From Microbacterium saperdae (GTDB lineage Bacteria > Actinomycetota > Actinomycetes > Actinomycetales > Microbacteriaceae): a stretch of DNA of 64,000 bases. Under the pieces are notes generated by a model. It saw nothing but the letters and a program-made list of their open reading frames with translations. It was not told where the DNA came from and did not search any database. The DNA is taken from positions 620,001-684,000 of the forward strand of contig NZ_VFOX01000001.1 of assembly GCF_006716345.1 (NCBI RefSeq). Reading direction: 5' to 3'. Positions 46,213 through 53,388 of this stretch are shown in pieces. The position numbers and the translations under genes were made by a program. Positions within the stretch are counted from its first letter, which is position 1. Each line of letters begins with the position of its first letter.

Positions 46213-46836
46213 ATGAACACCCGCCGAAGCGTGCGGGAGGCGAAGCGCAACCGCTCCCGCCGCATACGAGCCGTCCTCGCGGGCGGTCTCGTGCTCGGCA
46301 TAGGCGCGAGTGCGACCCTCGCGGCCTGGAACGACTCCGAGTACGGCTCAGCGACCTTCACCGCCGGTCGCTTCGACATCGTGGGCGCGGCCGACGGCAC
46401 GACCTTCACCAGTCACGCGACCACGGGAACGGCCGCGGCGCTGACGTTCGCCGCCACCCCGTCGTTGATGATCCCCGGGGCGACGACCTATGCGCTTTTC
46501 AGCGTGAAGACCGCGAGCCCCTCGGTGGCGGGCACCCTGCAATGGAACGCGGTGTCGCCGGCGACGACCGGGCTCGCCGTGTTCCTGCGATACGGGGTGC
46601 GGACGATCGCCGGCACCGCGTGCAACTCCGGCACCTACGCGGCAGGGACCTCGGTGGTTCCCGATCTCTCCACCCTGGCCACGAACGGCACTGTGACGCA
46701 GGCCGTGTCGGCCAACGGCGGATCGACCGTGAACTACTGCATCGCGGTGACGCTCCAGCCTGCGGCGGACAACACGGTGCAGGGCGCGAGCACCACGCTC
46801 ACCTGGCAGGTGCTCGGTACGGTGCCGGCGCCGTGA
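46213..46836 (+). CDS. SipW-dependent exported protein, second paralog
   Basis: This 207-residue paralog of the preceding gene shares RAVLAGGLVLGIGASATLAAWNDSEYGSATFTAG at about 19-52. The mature region differs but keeps two Cys and a Thr/Ala/Ser-rich composition. It has a stronger basic N-region (RRSVREAKRNRSRRIR). Seven bp separate it from its paralog. Together they are probable co-assembling surface or secreted subunits processed by the downstream SipW peptidase. Confidence 0.8.
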   Translation: MNTRRSVREAKRNRSRRIRAVLAGGLVLGIGASATLAAWNDSEYGSATFTAGRFDIVGAADGTTFTSHATTGTAAALTFAATPSLMIPGATTYALFSVKTASPSVAGTLQWNAVSPATTGLAVFLRYGVRTIAGTACNSGTYAAGTSVVPDLSTLATNGTVTQAVSANGGSTVNYCIAVTLQPAADNTVQGASTTLTWQVLGTVPAP

Positions 46837-46873
46837 GTGTGACGGACCAGAGCGACGGGGCGGAGGGAACGAG

Positions 46874-47479
46874 ATGGCGGCGCCGGTGACGAGACGGAGT
46901 CTGCGGGTGCAGTCCGACCCGTCCGACGCGCCCGACGCCGCCGCGAAGGCTCGGCGCGGCGGACCCGGTCGCCTGATCGCGGACGTGCTGCTCTGGATCG
47001 CGGCCGTGGGTGGGGTGATCTGCATCGTGCTGGTGGTGCTCGCCCTCACCGCGCAGATCACTCTGATCATGTTCCGCACCGGATCGATGTCGCCCACGAT
47101 CACCGCGGGTTCTGTCGCCGTCGTGCAGCGCGTTCCAGCGGCCGACATCGCGATCGGCGACGTCGTGACGGTCGACCGGGTGGACGAGCTCCCGATCACT
47201 CACCGCGTCACGTCCGTGGAACCCGGCGCGTCCGCCGATGAGCGCATCATCACGATGCGTGGCGACGCCAACACGGAGGCGGATCCGTTCCCGTACACCG
47301 TGACGTCGGTGCGCATCGTGCTCTTCTCGATTCCCGGCATCGCGACGCTGATCGTCGGGATGGGCAACCCGTACGTGCTCGGCGTGCTCACGCTCGCCGC
47401 GACGGCACTGGTCGTCTGGGCGTTCTGGCCGCGGGCCGATCGATCCGAGTCGCGCCGCAGAAGCGACGGCATCCCATGA
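46874..47479 (+). CDS. sipW: Signal peptidase I, SipW/ER type
   Basis: The 201-residue membrane peptidase has a transmembrane helix (about 36-65), the catalytic Ser71 in FRTGSMSPTITAGS, and a conserved His-Arg in LPITHRVTS (His110) in place of the Ser/Lys dyad of ordinary bacterial enzymes. It has a second hydrophobic segment near the C-terminus. It lies among four likely exported proteins, three with SipW-like signals, so these are its probable substrates. The stop overlaps the next gene. Confidence 0.88.
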   Translation: MAAPVTRRSLRVQSDPSDAPDAAAKARRGGPGRLIADVLLWIAAVGGVICIVLVVLALTAQITLIMFRTGSMSPTITAGSVAVVQRVPAADIAIGDVVTVDRVDELPITHRVTSVEPGASADERIITMRGDANTEADPFPYTVTSVRIVLFSIPGIATLIVGMGNPYVLGVLTLAATALVVWAFWPRADRSESRRRSDGIP

Positions 47480-48120
47480 TCCGCGGCCGGTCTCTCGCCG
47501 TGCTCTCCGCGCTCGTCGTGGGGAGTGCGTTGTTCCTGCCGACCGCGGCGTGGGCGGCGCCCACCACGCAGGTGATCCAGGGCGACGTCCTCCGTCTGGT
47601 GTCGGTGGCCGACTGGGATGCGGCATCCCGCCTGCTGCCCGGCGAACCGGTGCAGTGGGACGTCGCGATCAGTGCAGATGCCCCCGACCCCGGGAGCGTC
47701 CGCATCGCGGTCAGCGCCCGCGGAGACGCGCCTGTGGTCATCGATGCCGCGCTCTGCATGCGGGAGTGGGAGGTCGGCGGCTGTCCCGGCGGTGCGACCG
47801 CGCTGCGCACAGCATGGAGCATCCCCCGCGACGGCGCCGAGATCGCGCTCGCGGAGATCGCCGACACCGAGGTCGCCCACCTGCGACTCGCCATCACCCT
47901 GGACACGGACGACGAAGGCGGCTCCACCGACATCCGCGTGCATGCGCAGGGTGCGGGGGAGTCGGCCGTGGTCGGGCCGGACGGCGGGCTCGCGACGACG
48001 GGGCTGTCGCCCATCGTGCCGTTGGCGTGCGGTGCCGGGGCGCTGCTGGTCGCCACCGGTGCCGTGTTGATCCTCGATCATCGGCGGCGCGCGGCGCGGG
48101 ACAAGGAGGACGCCCGATGA
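47476..48120 (+). CDS. Exported protein with LATTG sortase-like C-terminus
   Basis: The 214-residue protein has a standard signal peptide ending TAAWAAP and a C-terminus with LATTG at 172-176, a hydrophobic segment and the basic tail HRRRAARDKEDAR. That is the layout of a sortase cell-wall sorting signal, with Ala for Pro in LPxTG. The mature domain has two Cys in CMREWEVGGCPGG. It may anchor the SipW-dependent proteins to the wall. Alternatively the C-terminus is a plain membrane anchor. No function recognised. Confidence 0.7.
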   Translation: MIRGRSLAVLSALVVGSALFLPTAAWAAPTTQVIQGDVLRLVSVADWDAASRLLPGEPVQWDVAISADAPDPGSVRIAVSARGDAPVVIDAALCMREWEVGGCPGGATALRTAWSIPRDGAEIALAEIADTEVAHLRLAITLDTDDEGGSTDIRVHAQGAGESAVVGPDGGLATTGLSPIVPLACGAGALLVATGAVLILDHRRRAARDKEDAR

Positions 48121-48692
48121 GGGGCGGGGCAGGTCGGCGGTTACTCGCCGGTGCGGCGGGGCTGGCGCTGCTGCTCGGCGTCATCGCGGCACCGCCCGTG
48201 CAGGACACCGAGGCGACCTTCACCGACGAGGAGTACGCCGCGGCGACGGTCACCGCGCTCGCGCTGCTGCCACCGGCTGTCGAGCCGCTACCGGGCGGAC
48301 TGACCTGTCCGAACCCGCTGAGCACGCTGCTGGGTGGCACGGCGTTGACCATCAAGTGGCGCTGGCCCACCACGCCGACCGGCTATCCGGCCACGACCGC
48401 CCTCAACGTCTACCTCACCTCGGCGGCCGATGGCTCAGGAGGATCGATCGTGGCTCCGGGGACGGCGACCGCGGGGGTGTACACCACCGCGGTGAGCAAG
48501 GGTGTGCTCGACGGACTCCTGGGCGGTCTGGGGTTCCTGCTCGGCGGGGGACAGTACGTCATCTACTTCGGCACGTCGTGGGTCACCGCGGGAGGCCTGA
48601 CCTGGAGATCGCCGACCAAGGTGAAGATCACGGTCACCTACGCGTCGATCCTCGCCGGTGGTGCGACGACGTGCACATTCGCCGCGGCCTAG
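48117..48692 (+). CDS. Exported hypothetical protein with SipW-like signal
   Basis: The 191-residue protein opens RRLLAGAAGLALLLGVIAAPPVQDTEATFTDEEYAAATVTA. The TFTDEEYAAATVTA part resembles the WNDSEF-TGTFTAG cleavage region of the two paralogs upstream, so it is likely another substrate of the same peptidase. The mature part is Gly/Thr-rich with two Cys. ATG 48117 overlaps the previous stop. It is the last gene of the operon. Confidence 0.68.
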   Translation: MRGGAGRRLLAGAAGLALLLGVIAAPPVQDTEATFTDEEYAAATVTALALLPPAVEPLPGGLTCPNPLSTLLGGTALTIKWRWPTTPTGYPATTALNVYLTSAADGSGGSIVAPGTATAGVYTTAVSKGVLDGLLGGLGFLLGGGQYVIYFGTSWVTAGGLTWRSPTKVKITVTYASILAGGATTCTFAAA

Positions 48693-48725
48693 CGGCTGCT
48701 GCGGCGGCTCTGCGGGTGAGGGGGC

Positions 48726-49418
48726 TCAGTCGGCGAGGGCCAGGGCGCGGAACGCATCGCGCTCGCGCAGGTGCTCGCGCCGACTCGCAGCCGCGGCAGC
48801 GGTGGCATCCGCGATCCGCGCCGGGATCTGCTGCCCGGTGGTGCGGCGGTAGAGCTCGTCGATGAGATCGGTCGCGAGGCCGACCAGCTTCGCGATCTCC
48901 TTGTCGTCGCGGTCGATCCACACGCAGCGCGGCTCGTCGTGGATGGGCGCGAAGTCGACGTGCTCCTCCCAGACGAAGAGCGTGCGCTCGGCGCCGAGCA
49001 CGTGCTGCTGCCACCAGATCTGGCGGAGGTACGTGCGGGGGATTCCGCGGAACGCCTTGTTCGTCGTCTTGATCTCGGCGAGCTTGACCCGGCCGTCGGC
49101 GTCGACGGCGATGCCGTCAGGGGTCGCGAGGTGACGGTGCTCGACCTCGGCCCGGAACAGCGCGGAGGAGGGGAGGATGCCGTGGGTCGCGGCGACCCAG
49201 GCGGCGATCTCGGGCTCGCGGCGCCGACCGTGGTCGGTGTAGGCATTGCCGCCGAACCGTGGGCCTCCGCCGAGCTTGGCGTCGGCCGCGCGTGCGATCG
49301 ATCGCTCACTCGTGAGTCCGGCGACGTCGGTCGCGGTGATGCCGCGGGACCGTGCTCGCAGCCACGCCACCCGGTCGCGGGAGTCCGCGACGATGCGTGC
49401 GGCGAGGTCCTGGTTCAC
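48726..49418 (-). CDS. YqaJ/lambda-exonuclease-type nuclease
   Basis: The 230-residue protein belongs to the YqaJ viral-recombinase family of PD-(D/E)XK nucleases. It shows the helix WLRARSRGITATDVAGL, GRRREPEIAAWVAATHGI, LATPDGIAVDADGRVKLAEIKTTNKAF with the Asp and Glu-x-Lys active-site residues, and YLRQIWWQQHVLGAERTLFVWEE. Start is GTG 49418. No recombinase/annealase or other phage gene is adjacent, so it is not part of a visible prophage. Likely role is 5'-3' DNA resection. Confidence 0.82.
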   Translation of the reverse strand: MNQDLAARIVADSRDRVAWLRARSRGITATDVAGLTSERSIARAADAKLGGGPRFGGNAYTDHGRRREPEIAAWVAATHGILPSSALFRAEVEHRHLATPDGIAVDADGRVKLAEIKTTNKAFRGIPRTYLRQIWWQQHVLGAERTLFVWEEHVDFAPIHDEPRCVWIDRDDKEIAKLVGLATDLIDELYRRTTGQQIPARIADATAAAAASRREHLRERDAFRALALAD

Positions 49419-49718
49419 TCCTCGACCCTAACCCCGTCGTCCGACGTCGTTCCCCGTACACGCCGCCTTCCCTGCATCCCGCCTGCGCACGCGCGCATCC
49501 ATCCGCACCCCACTTCCCCGTTCCTCGCCCAGACCCATCGCACCTGCCCAGGCCCATCGCCGGCGACGTCGCGCACGATGGGTTCCGGCGCGGCCAGTGG
49601 GTCTGGGCGAGGCGGCCGCGTGTGCACTCATACTGCACGACATGCGTTTCGGATCCGTTGCCCACCGGACGGAGATCTGTCTGCGCGAGTGACCGGCAGG
49701 TGTGGTCAGGATGGTCGG
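49419..49718. other. Divergent intergenic region with a long inverted repeat
   Basis: This 300-bp region separates the nuclease gene (minus strand) and the AbiEi-like gene (plus strand). It holds a perfect 15-bp inverted repeat, CCTCGCCCAGACCCA (49523-49537) and its complement at 49598-49612, with 60 bp between. No coding potential was recognised. The same AGACCCA core recurs downstream of the AbiEi-like gene. Confidence 0.6.
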
Positions 49719-50696
49719 ATGCCGAGAGCCATCACGATCGAGAATGCGAAGCGGATGCTCCGTTCGCGGACTCAGCTGCGCGAGTCCGGATCGACAGATC
49801 GCGAGGTCATGGACGCGGTCGCGTCGGGTGAGCTGATCCGGATCCGGCGCGGCTGGTACGTCCACGCCGCGGCGTGGCAAGGCCTCTGGAACGAGGGGCG
49901 GCATCTTCTGGCGGTCGTCGCCGTGCACCGCGACGCGTCCTACGCGGCGCCACCGTTCTGCTTCGAGTCGGCGGCTGTCATCCACGGGCTGCCGCTCTAT
50001 CGTTCGGTGCCGGCTGTGGTGCACACGCTCGTCGGAGACACCAGCCACAGCCGAGCTCGAGCGGGCGTCGCGCGCCACGCATTGCGTATCGCGCCCGACG
50101 ACGTGGTCGAGGTGAATGGCCTGCGGTGCACTTCCGTGGAGCGAACCGTCCTCGACCTCGCGCAGCGGATGACGTCCGAGGCTGCAGTCGCGAGCGCAGA
50201 TGCGGCGCTGCGTCGCTTCGCCGTGCATGAGCAGCATCACGATGAAGGGCGTGCGGCCGCGTGGCGCGACATGCTGCTCGAGCGAGCTGCGGGTATATCC
50301 ACTCGCGGCATCCGTCGCGCTCGGCGTGTGGTGGCTTTCGCCGACGGCAGGGCTCAGTTGCCGGGAGAGAGCGTGAGTCGATTGCAACTGCACCGCCTCG
50401 GCTTCACGGGTCTCGGGCTGCAGACTCACGTGGTCGGGCCTGACGGCGAGGACTACTGGACGGACTTCGCATTTCCGAAGGCGCGCGTGTTCGGCGAGTT
50501 CGACGGGCTCGGAAAGTACCTCGACGACGAGATGCGTGGCGCGCGTTCGATGGACGAGATCCTCCTGGCAGAGAAGCGCAGGGAGGACGCGATTCGTGGT
50601 GTCACCGGCTGGCGCATCGTGCGGTGGGAATCGTCGCACATCGTCTCCGCAGAACGGCTCGGGGCACGTCTGGCATCCTTCGGCATCCGCCCGTGA
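49719..50696 (+). CDS. AbiEi-like protein with DUF559-type C-terminus (orphan)
   Basis: The 325-residue protein has an N-terminal winged-helix region like the AbiEi antitoxin family (ITIENAKRMLRSRTQLRESGSTDREVMDAVASGELIRIRRGWYV), a middle part with HGLPLYRSVP and ERTVLDLAQRM, and a C-terminal nuclease-like segment (DEDYWTDFAFPKARVFGEFDG-type pattern) ending in RREDAIRGVTGWRIVRW. Such proteins are very common in Microbacteriaceae. No AbiEii nucleotidyltransferase toxin is adjacent, so it is not a complete type IV toxin-antitoxin pair. Function unknown. Confidence 0.72.
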   Translation: MPRAITIENAKRMLRSRTQLRESGSTDREVMDAVASGELIRIRRGWYVHAAAWQGLWNEGRHLLAVVAVHRDASYAAPPFCFESAAVIHGLPLYRSVPAVVHTLVGDTSHSRARAGVARHALRIAPDDVVEVNGLRCTSVERTVLDLAQRMTSEAAVASADAALRRFAVHEQHHDEGRAAAWRDMLLERAAGISTRGIRRARRVVAFADGRAQLPGESVSRLQLHRLGFTGLGLQTHVVGPDGEDYWTDFAFPKARVFGEFDGLGKYLDDEMRGARSMDEILLAEKRREDAIRGVTGWRIVRWESSHIVSAERLGARLASFGIRP

Positions 50697-50715
50697 CTCC
50701 AGACCCACCGTTTCT

Positions 50716-50759
50716 GTCGAGACCCATCAGCGAACTCGTCGGCGCCGATGGGTCTCGAC
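50716..50759. repeat. Inverted repeat downstream of the AbiEi-like gene
   Basis: GTCGAGACCCATC (50716-50728) and its perfect complement (50747-50759) are separated by 18 nt. The AGACCCA core is shared with the repeat at 49523-49612 upstream of the gene. It may also act as a terminator. Confidence 0.7.
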
Positions 50760-50847
50760 GCGTGTGATGGGCTTCGGTGGAGGCAGGGACCGGTAGGGGC
50801 TTCAGAGGCACGGGTAAGAGCAGAGGATGCTGCGCGCGGACGCGGAT

Positions 50848-50876
50848 TTGGGGGACGGGAGCGGGTGGGGTACTCT
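50848..50876 (+). promoter_or_regulatory. Candidate rplJ promoter
   Basis: TTGGGG (50848-50853) and TACTCT (50871-50876) have 17-bp spacing. Confidence 0.55.
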
Positions 50877-50974
50877 GGTCACAACCGAAGACCGCTGGTC
50901 ATCGTCGTGCGCGCAAGTGCACGGAGATTGAAACTCTGCATTGCAGGGGCCCGCGCAGGTGTCACGATCTTCTG

Positions 50975-51009
50975 AAGCTCCGTGCGCTTGCGCCGGAGCT
51001 TTTTCTTTT
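50975..51009 (+). promoter_or_regulatory. rplJ leader attenuator-like hairpin
   Basis: AAGCTCCG and CGGAGCTT form a stem around TGCGCTTGCGC, followed by TTTTCTTTT. This is the best T-tract terminator in the window and lies within the rplJL leader, 63 nt upstream of rplJ, where L10-dependent control normally acts. Confidence 0.65.
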
Positions 51010-51071
51010 GCAGGCGGTCGGGGTTGGTGCCTCACCACCGTGGGGCGCCTCGTACACACCAAGGAGTGACC

Positions 51072-51560
51072 ATGGCGCAGAAGGATGCATCGGTTGCCGA
51101 GCTCACGAAGTCATTCGAGAACTCGTCCGCCGTTCTGCTGACCGAGTACCGCGGTCTGACGGTTGCCCAGCTCAAGGAGCTGCGCAACAGCATCCGTCAG
51201 GACGCTGAGTACGCCGTGGTGAAGAACACGCTGACCAAGATCGCCGCCAACAAGGCCGGCATCACTGCGCTGGATGACGACCTCAAGGGTCCGTCTGCCG
51301 TCGCTTTCGTGCACGGTGACTTCGTCGCCACTGCCAAGGCTCTTCGTGACTTCGCCAAGGCCAACCCGCTTCTCGTGATCAAGGCCGGCATCTTCGAGGG
51401 CAACGCCCTCTCTGCCGACGAGGTCAACAAGTACGCCGCGCTCGAGAGCCGTGAGGTTCTGCTGGCGAAGGCTGCGGGCATGATGAAGGCGACGATGGGC
51501 AAGGCTGCGGCCACCATCGATGCTCTTCGCGAAAAGCTGGAGACCGCAGAGGCCGCGTAA
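51072..51560 (+). CDS. rplJ: 50S ribosomal protein L10
   Basis: L10 anchors L7/L12 dimers to the ribosome and feeds back on its own mRNA leader. The 162-residue protein has [54 protein letters not shown] and a C-terminal L12-binding helix ending [17 protein letters not shown] precedes ATG 51072. rplL follows after 48 bp. Confidence 0.97.
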   Translation: MAQKDASVAELTKSFENSSAVLLTEYRGLTVAQLKELRNSIRQDAEYAVVKNTLTKIAANKAGITALDDDLKGPSAVAFVHGDFVATAKALRDFAKANPLLVIKAGIFEGNALSADEVNKYAALESREVLLAKAAGMMKATMGKAAATIDALREKLETAEAA

Positions 51561-51608
51561 GCGACCTGCGATCTCGTCTACTAACCCCATCTATCTAGGA
51601 GATACATC

Positions 51609-51986
51609 ATGGCTAAGCTCACCACTGAGGAGCTGCTCGAGCAGTTCGCCGGCCTGACCCTCGTCGAGCTCAACGACTTCGTCAAGGCGTTCGAGGAGAA
51701 GTTCGAGGTCACCGCTGCTGCCCCCGTCGCCGTTGCCGGCGCAGGCGGAGGCGCTGCGGAAGAGGTCGAGGAGAAGGACTCCTTCGACGTCGTCCTCGAG
51801 GCTGCTGGAGACAAGAAGATCCAGGTCATCAAGACGGTCCGCGAGCTCACCTCGCTCGGCCTCGGCGAGGCCAAGGCTGTCGTCGACGGTGCCCCGAAGG
51901 CTGTGCTCGAGGGTGCAACCAAGGAAGCCGCCGAGAAGGCCAAGGCTGCTCTCGAAGAGGCAGGCGCCACGGTTACCCTCAAGTAA
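51609..51986 (+). CDS. rplL: 50S ribosomal protein L7/L12
   Basis: L7/L12 forms the flexible stalk that recruits translation factors. The 125-residue protein has the N-terminal dimerisation domain [29 protein letters not shown], an Ala/Gly hinge (about 38-52) and the C-terminal domain [66 protein letters not shown] precedes ATG 51609. Confidence 0.98.
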   Translation: MAKLTTEELLEQFAGLTLVELNDFVKAFEEKFEVTAAAPVAVAGAGGGAAEEVEEKDSFDVVLEAAGDKKIQVIKTVRELTSLGLGEAKAVVDGAPKAVLEGATKEAAEKAKAALEEAGATVTLK

Positions 51987-52040
51987 TCGTCTCCGGGTCG
52001 ACGCGTCCAGCGCATCGATCCGGCGTCTCATCGCTTCACC

Positions 52041-52068
52041 GAAGGCCCCGGGTTCGCCCGGGGCCTTC
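52041..52068. terminator. Terminator after rplL
   Basis: A perfect 12-bp stem (GAAGGCCCCGGG / CCCGGGGCCTTC) with a TTCG tetraloop lies between convergent rplL and the LacI-type gene. Confidence 0.9.
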
Positions 52069-52094
52069 GTGCGTATCCGGCGCCGTGCCCGCGA

Positions 52095-53099
52095 TCAGCG
52101 CGGTGGGGCGGTGGAACTGCGCACCACGAGAGCGGATGCCGCCGCGACGTGCTCGAGCGGAGCATCCGGCTCCTTCATCCGCAGCGTCAGCAGACGCACC
52201 GCCTCGTGACCCTGTTCGCGCGGGGATTGTCCGATCGTCGTCAGAGCGAACATCTCGGCATGCTCGTGATCGTCGATGCCGACCACGCTGAGCTCGGTCG
52301 GCACCGCGATCCCGAGGCGTCTGGCGGCGATCACCGCCCCGATCGCGGCCTCGTCGCACACGCCGACGATCGCGGTCGGTCGCCGTCGACGGTCGCCCAG
52401 CAGTCCCGCCGCTGCGGTGTATCCGCCCGGCATGGTCGGGGTGGCACCGGCGACCCGTGCGTGCGCCGAGAGGCCCGCGGCGTGCAGGGCTCCGTGGTAG
52501 CCGTCGAGTCGGCGCGCATCGCCGAAGCTCAGCTCCCCGGAATCCGTCGAGCCGCCGACGAAGGCGATGTCCCTGTGTCCGAGTTCGATGAGGTGCTCGG
52601 TGGCGATGCGCGCGGCCGCAGTGTCGTCGATCGAGATCGAGCTGGATCCCGCGCTGTAGGGTCCGACGCTCACCAGCGGTCGGCCGGTGCGCTGCAGTTT
52701 CTCGAGCTCTCGGGCGCTCGGCTGGATGCCGACCGCGATGATGCCGTCGAAGCGTCGGCGGGGGAGCACGCTCTCGAACAGCCGCTCGCGGGTCTCCGAT
52801 CCCTCTGGCACGCCATACAGCGAGAGGTCGTAGTCCAGCGCGAACAGCGACTCCTGGATCCCGGCGAGCAGCTCGGCGAAGAACCACCGATCGACGGGCG
52901 GCATGATGATGCCGACCGTCTGGGTGCGTCCGGTGGCGAGGCTGGTGGCTGAGGAGTGGGCGACGTACGCGAGCGCGTCCGCGGCATTCACCACGCGCAG
53001 ACGGGTCTCCTCCGACACGTAGCCGCGCCCGCTGAGCGCACGGCTCGCCGTCGCCTTCGACACGCCTGCTCGCGCGGCGACGTCCGCGATCGTGCTCAT
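52095..53099 (-). CDS. LacI family transcriptional regulator
   Basis: The 334-residue repressor has the LacI HTH MSTIADVAARAGVSKATASRALSGRGYVSEETRLRV at the N-terminus and a periplasmic-binding-protein-like sensor domain (TVGIIMPPVDRWFFAELLAGIQESLF, IAFVGGSTDSGELSFGDARRLDGYHGAL). ATG 53099 places the HTH at the start. It is divergent from a sugar ABC transporter and probably represses it through CGGTTCC-type palindromes in the 289-bp gap. Confidence 0.93.
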   Translation of the reverse strand: MSTIADVAARAGVSKATASRALSGRGYVSEETRLRVVNAADALAYVAHSSATSLATGRTQTVGIIMPPVDRWFFAELLAGIQESLFALDYDLSLYGVPEGSETRERLFESVLPRRRFDGIIAVGIQPSARELEKLQRTGRPLVSVGPYSAGSSSISIDDTAAARIATEHLIELGHRDIAFVGGSTDSGELSFGDARRLDGYHGALHAAGLSAHARVAGATPTMPGGYTAAAGLLGDRRRRPTAIVGVCDEAAIGAVIAARRLGIAVPTELSVVGIDDHEHAEMFALTTIGQSPREQGHEAVRLLTLRMKEPDAPLEHVAAASALVVRSSTAPPR

Positions 53100-53189
53100 C
53101 GGTCCTCCTTGACCAGGCGACGCCTGCGCGTCGAGCAAGGCGCCGAAGGCGGCTCGCGGATGTCATGGTAGCCGTTCCAGGCTCCGAAA

Positions 53190-53325
53190 GGAACCGGTTC
53201 CACATGTTTGGCGCGGGAGCGCTCCCATCCGGAGGGCCGCGATCCCTCGAAAGGTTGCGAGCTTGTGATACTTCCCCATTGTGCGCGGGTGTGGAAGGCA
53301 AGTAGGTTTACCTGGAATCGGTTCC
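53190..53325. promoter_or_regulatory. Candidate LacI operators upstream of the sugar transporter
   Basis: GGAACCGGTTCC (53190-53201) is a perfect palindrome with the CG centre typical of LacI operators. GGAATCGGTTCC (53314-53325) is a one-mismatch copy 124 bp away. GGGAGCGCTCCC (53215-53226) is a third, less similar palindrome. The two related sites could support looping. Confidence 0.68.
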
Positions 53326-53388
53326 CGAACGACGCCGGGGGTGGCGTCTGACGAGGTAGGGACCGTGAACTCGAAGAGGAGAATTCAC

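Larger units (their letters stand above)
50697..51071 (+). other. Intergenic region with inverted repeat and the rplJ leader
   Basis: The first 70 bp hold the inverted repeat at 50716-50759. The rest is the rplJ promoter (50848-50876) and a roughly 190-nt untranslated leader with a terminator-like hairpin at 50975-51009. No gene was recognised. Confidence 0.65.

Noticed and set aside
49719..50759. Complete type IV toxin-antitoxin system
   Set aside because: No nucleotidyltransferase toxin gene lies on either side, only the AbiEi-like protein.
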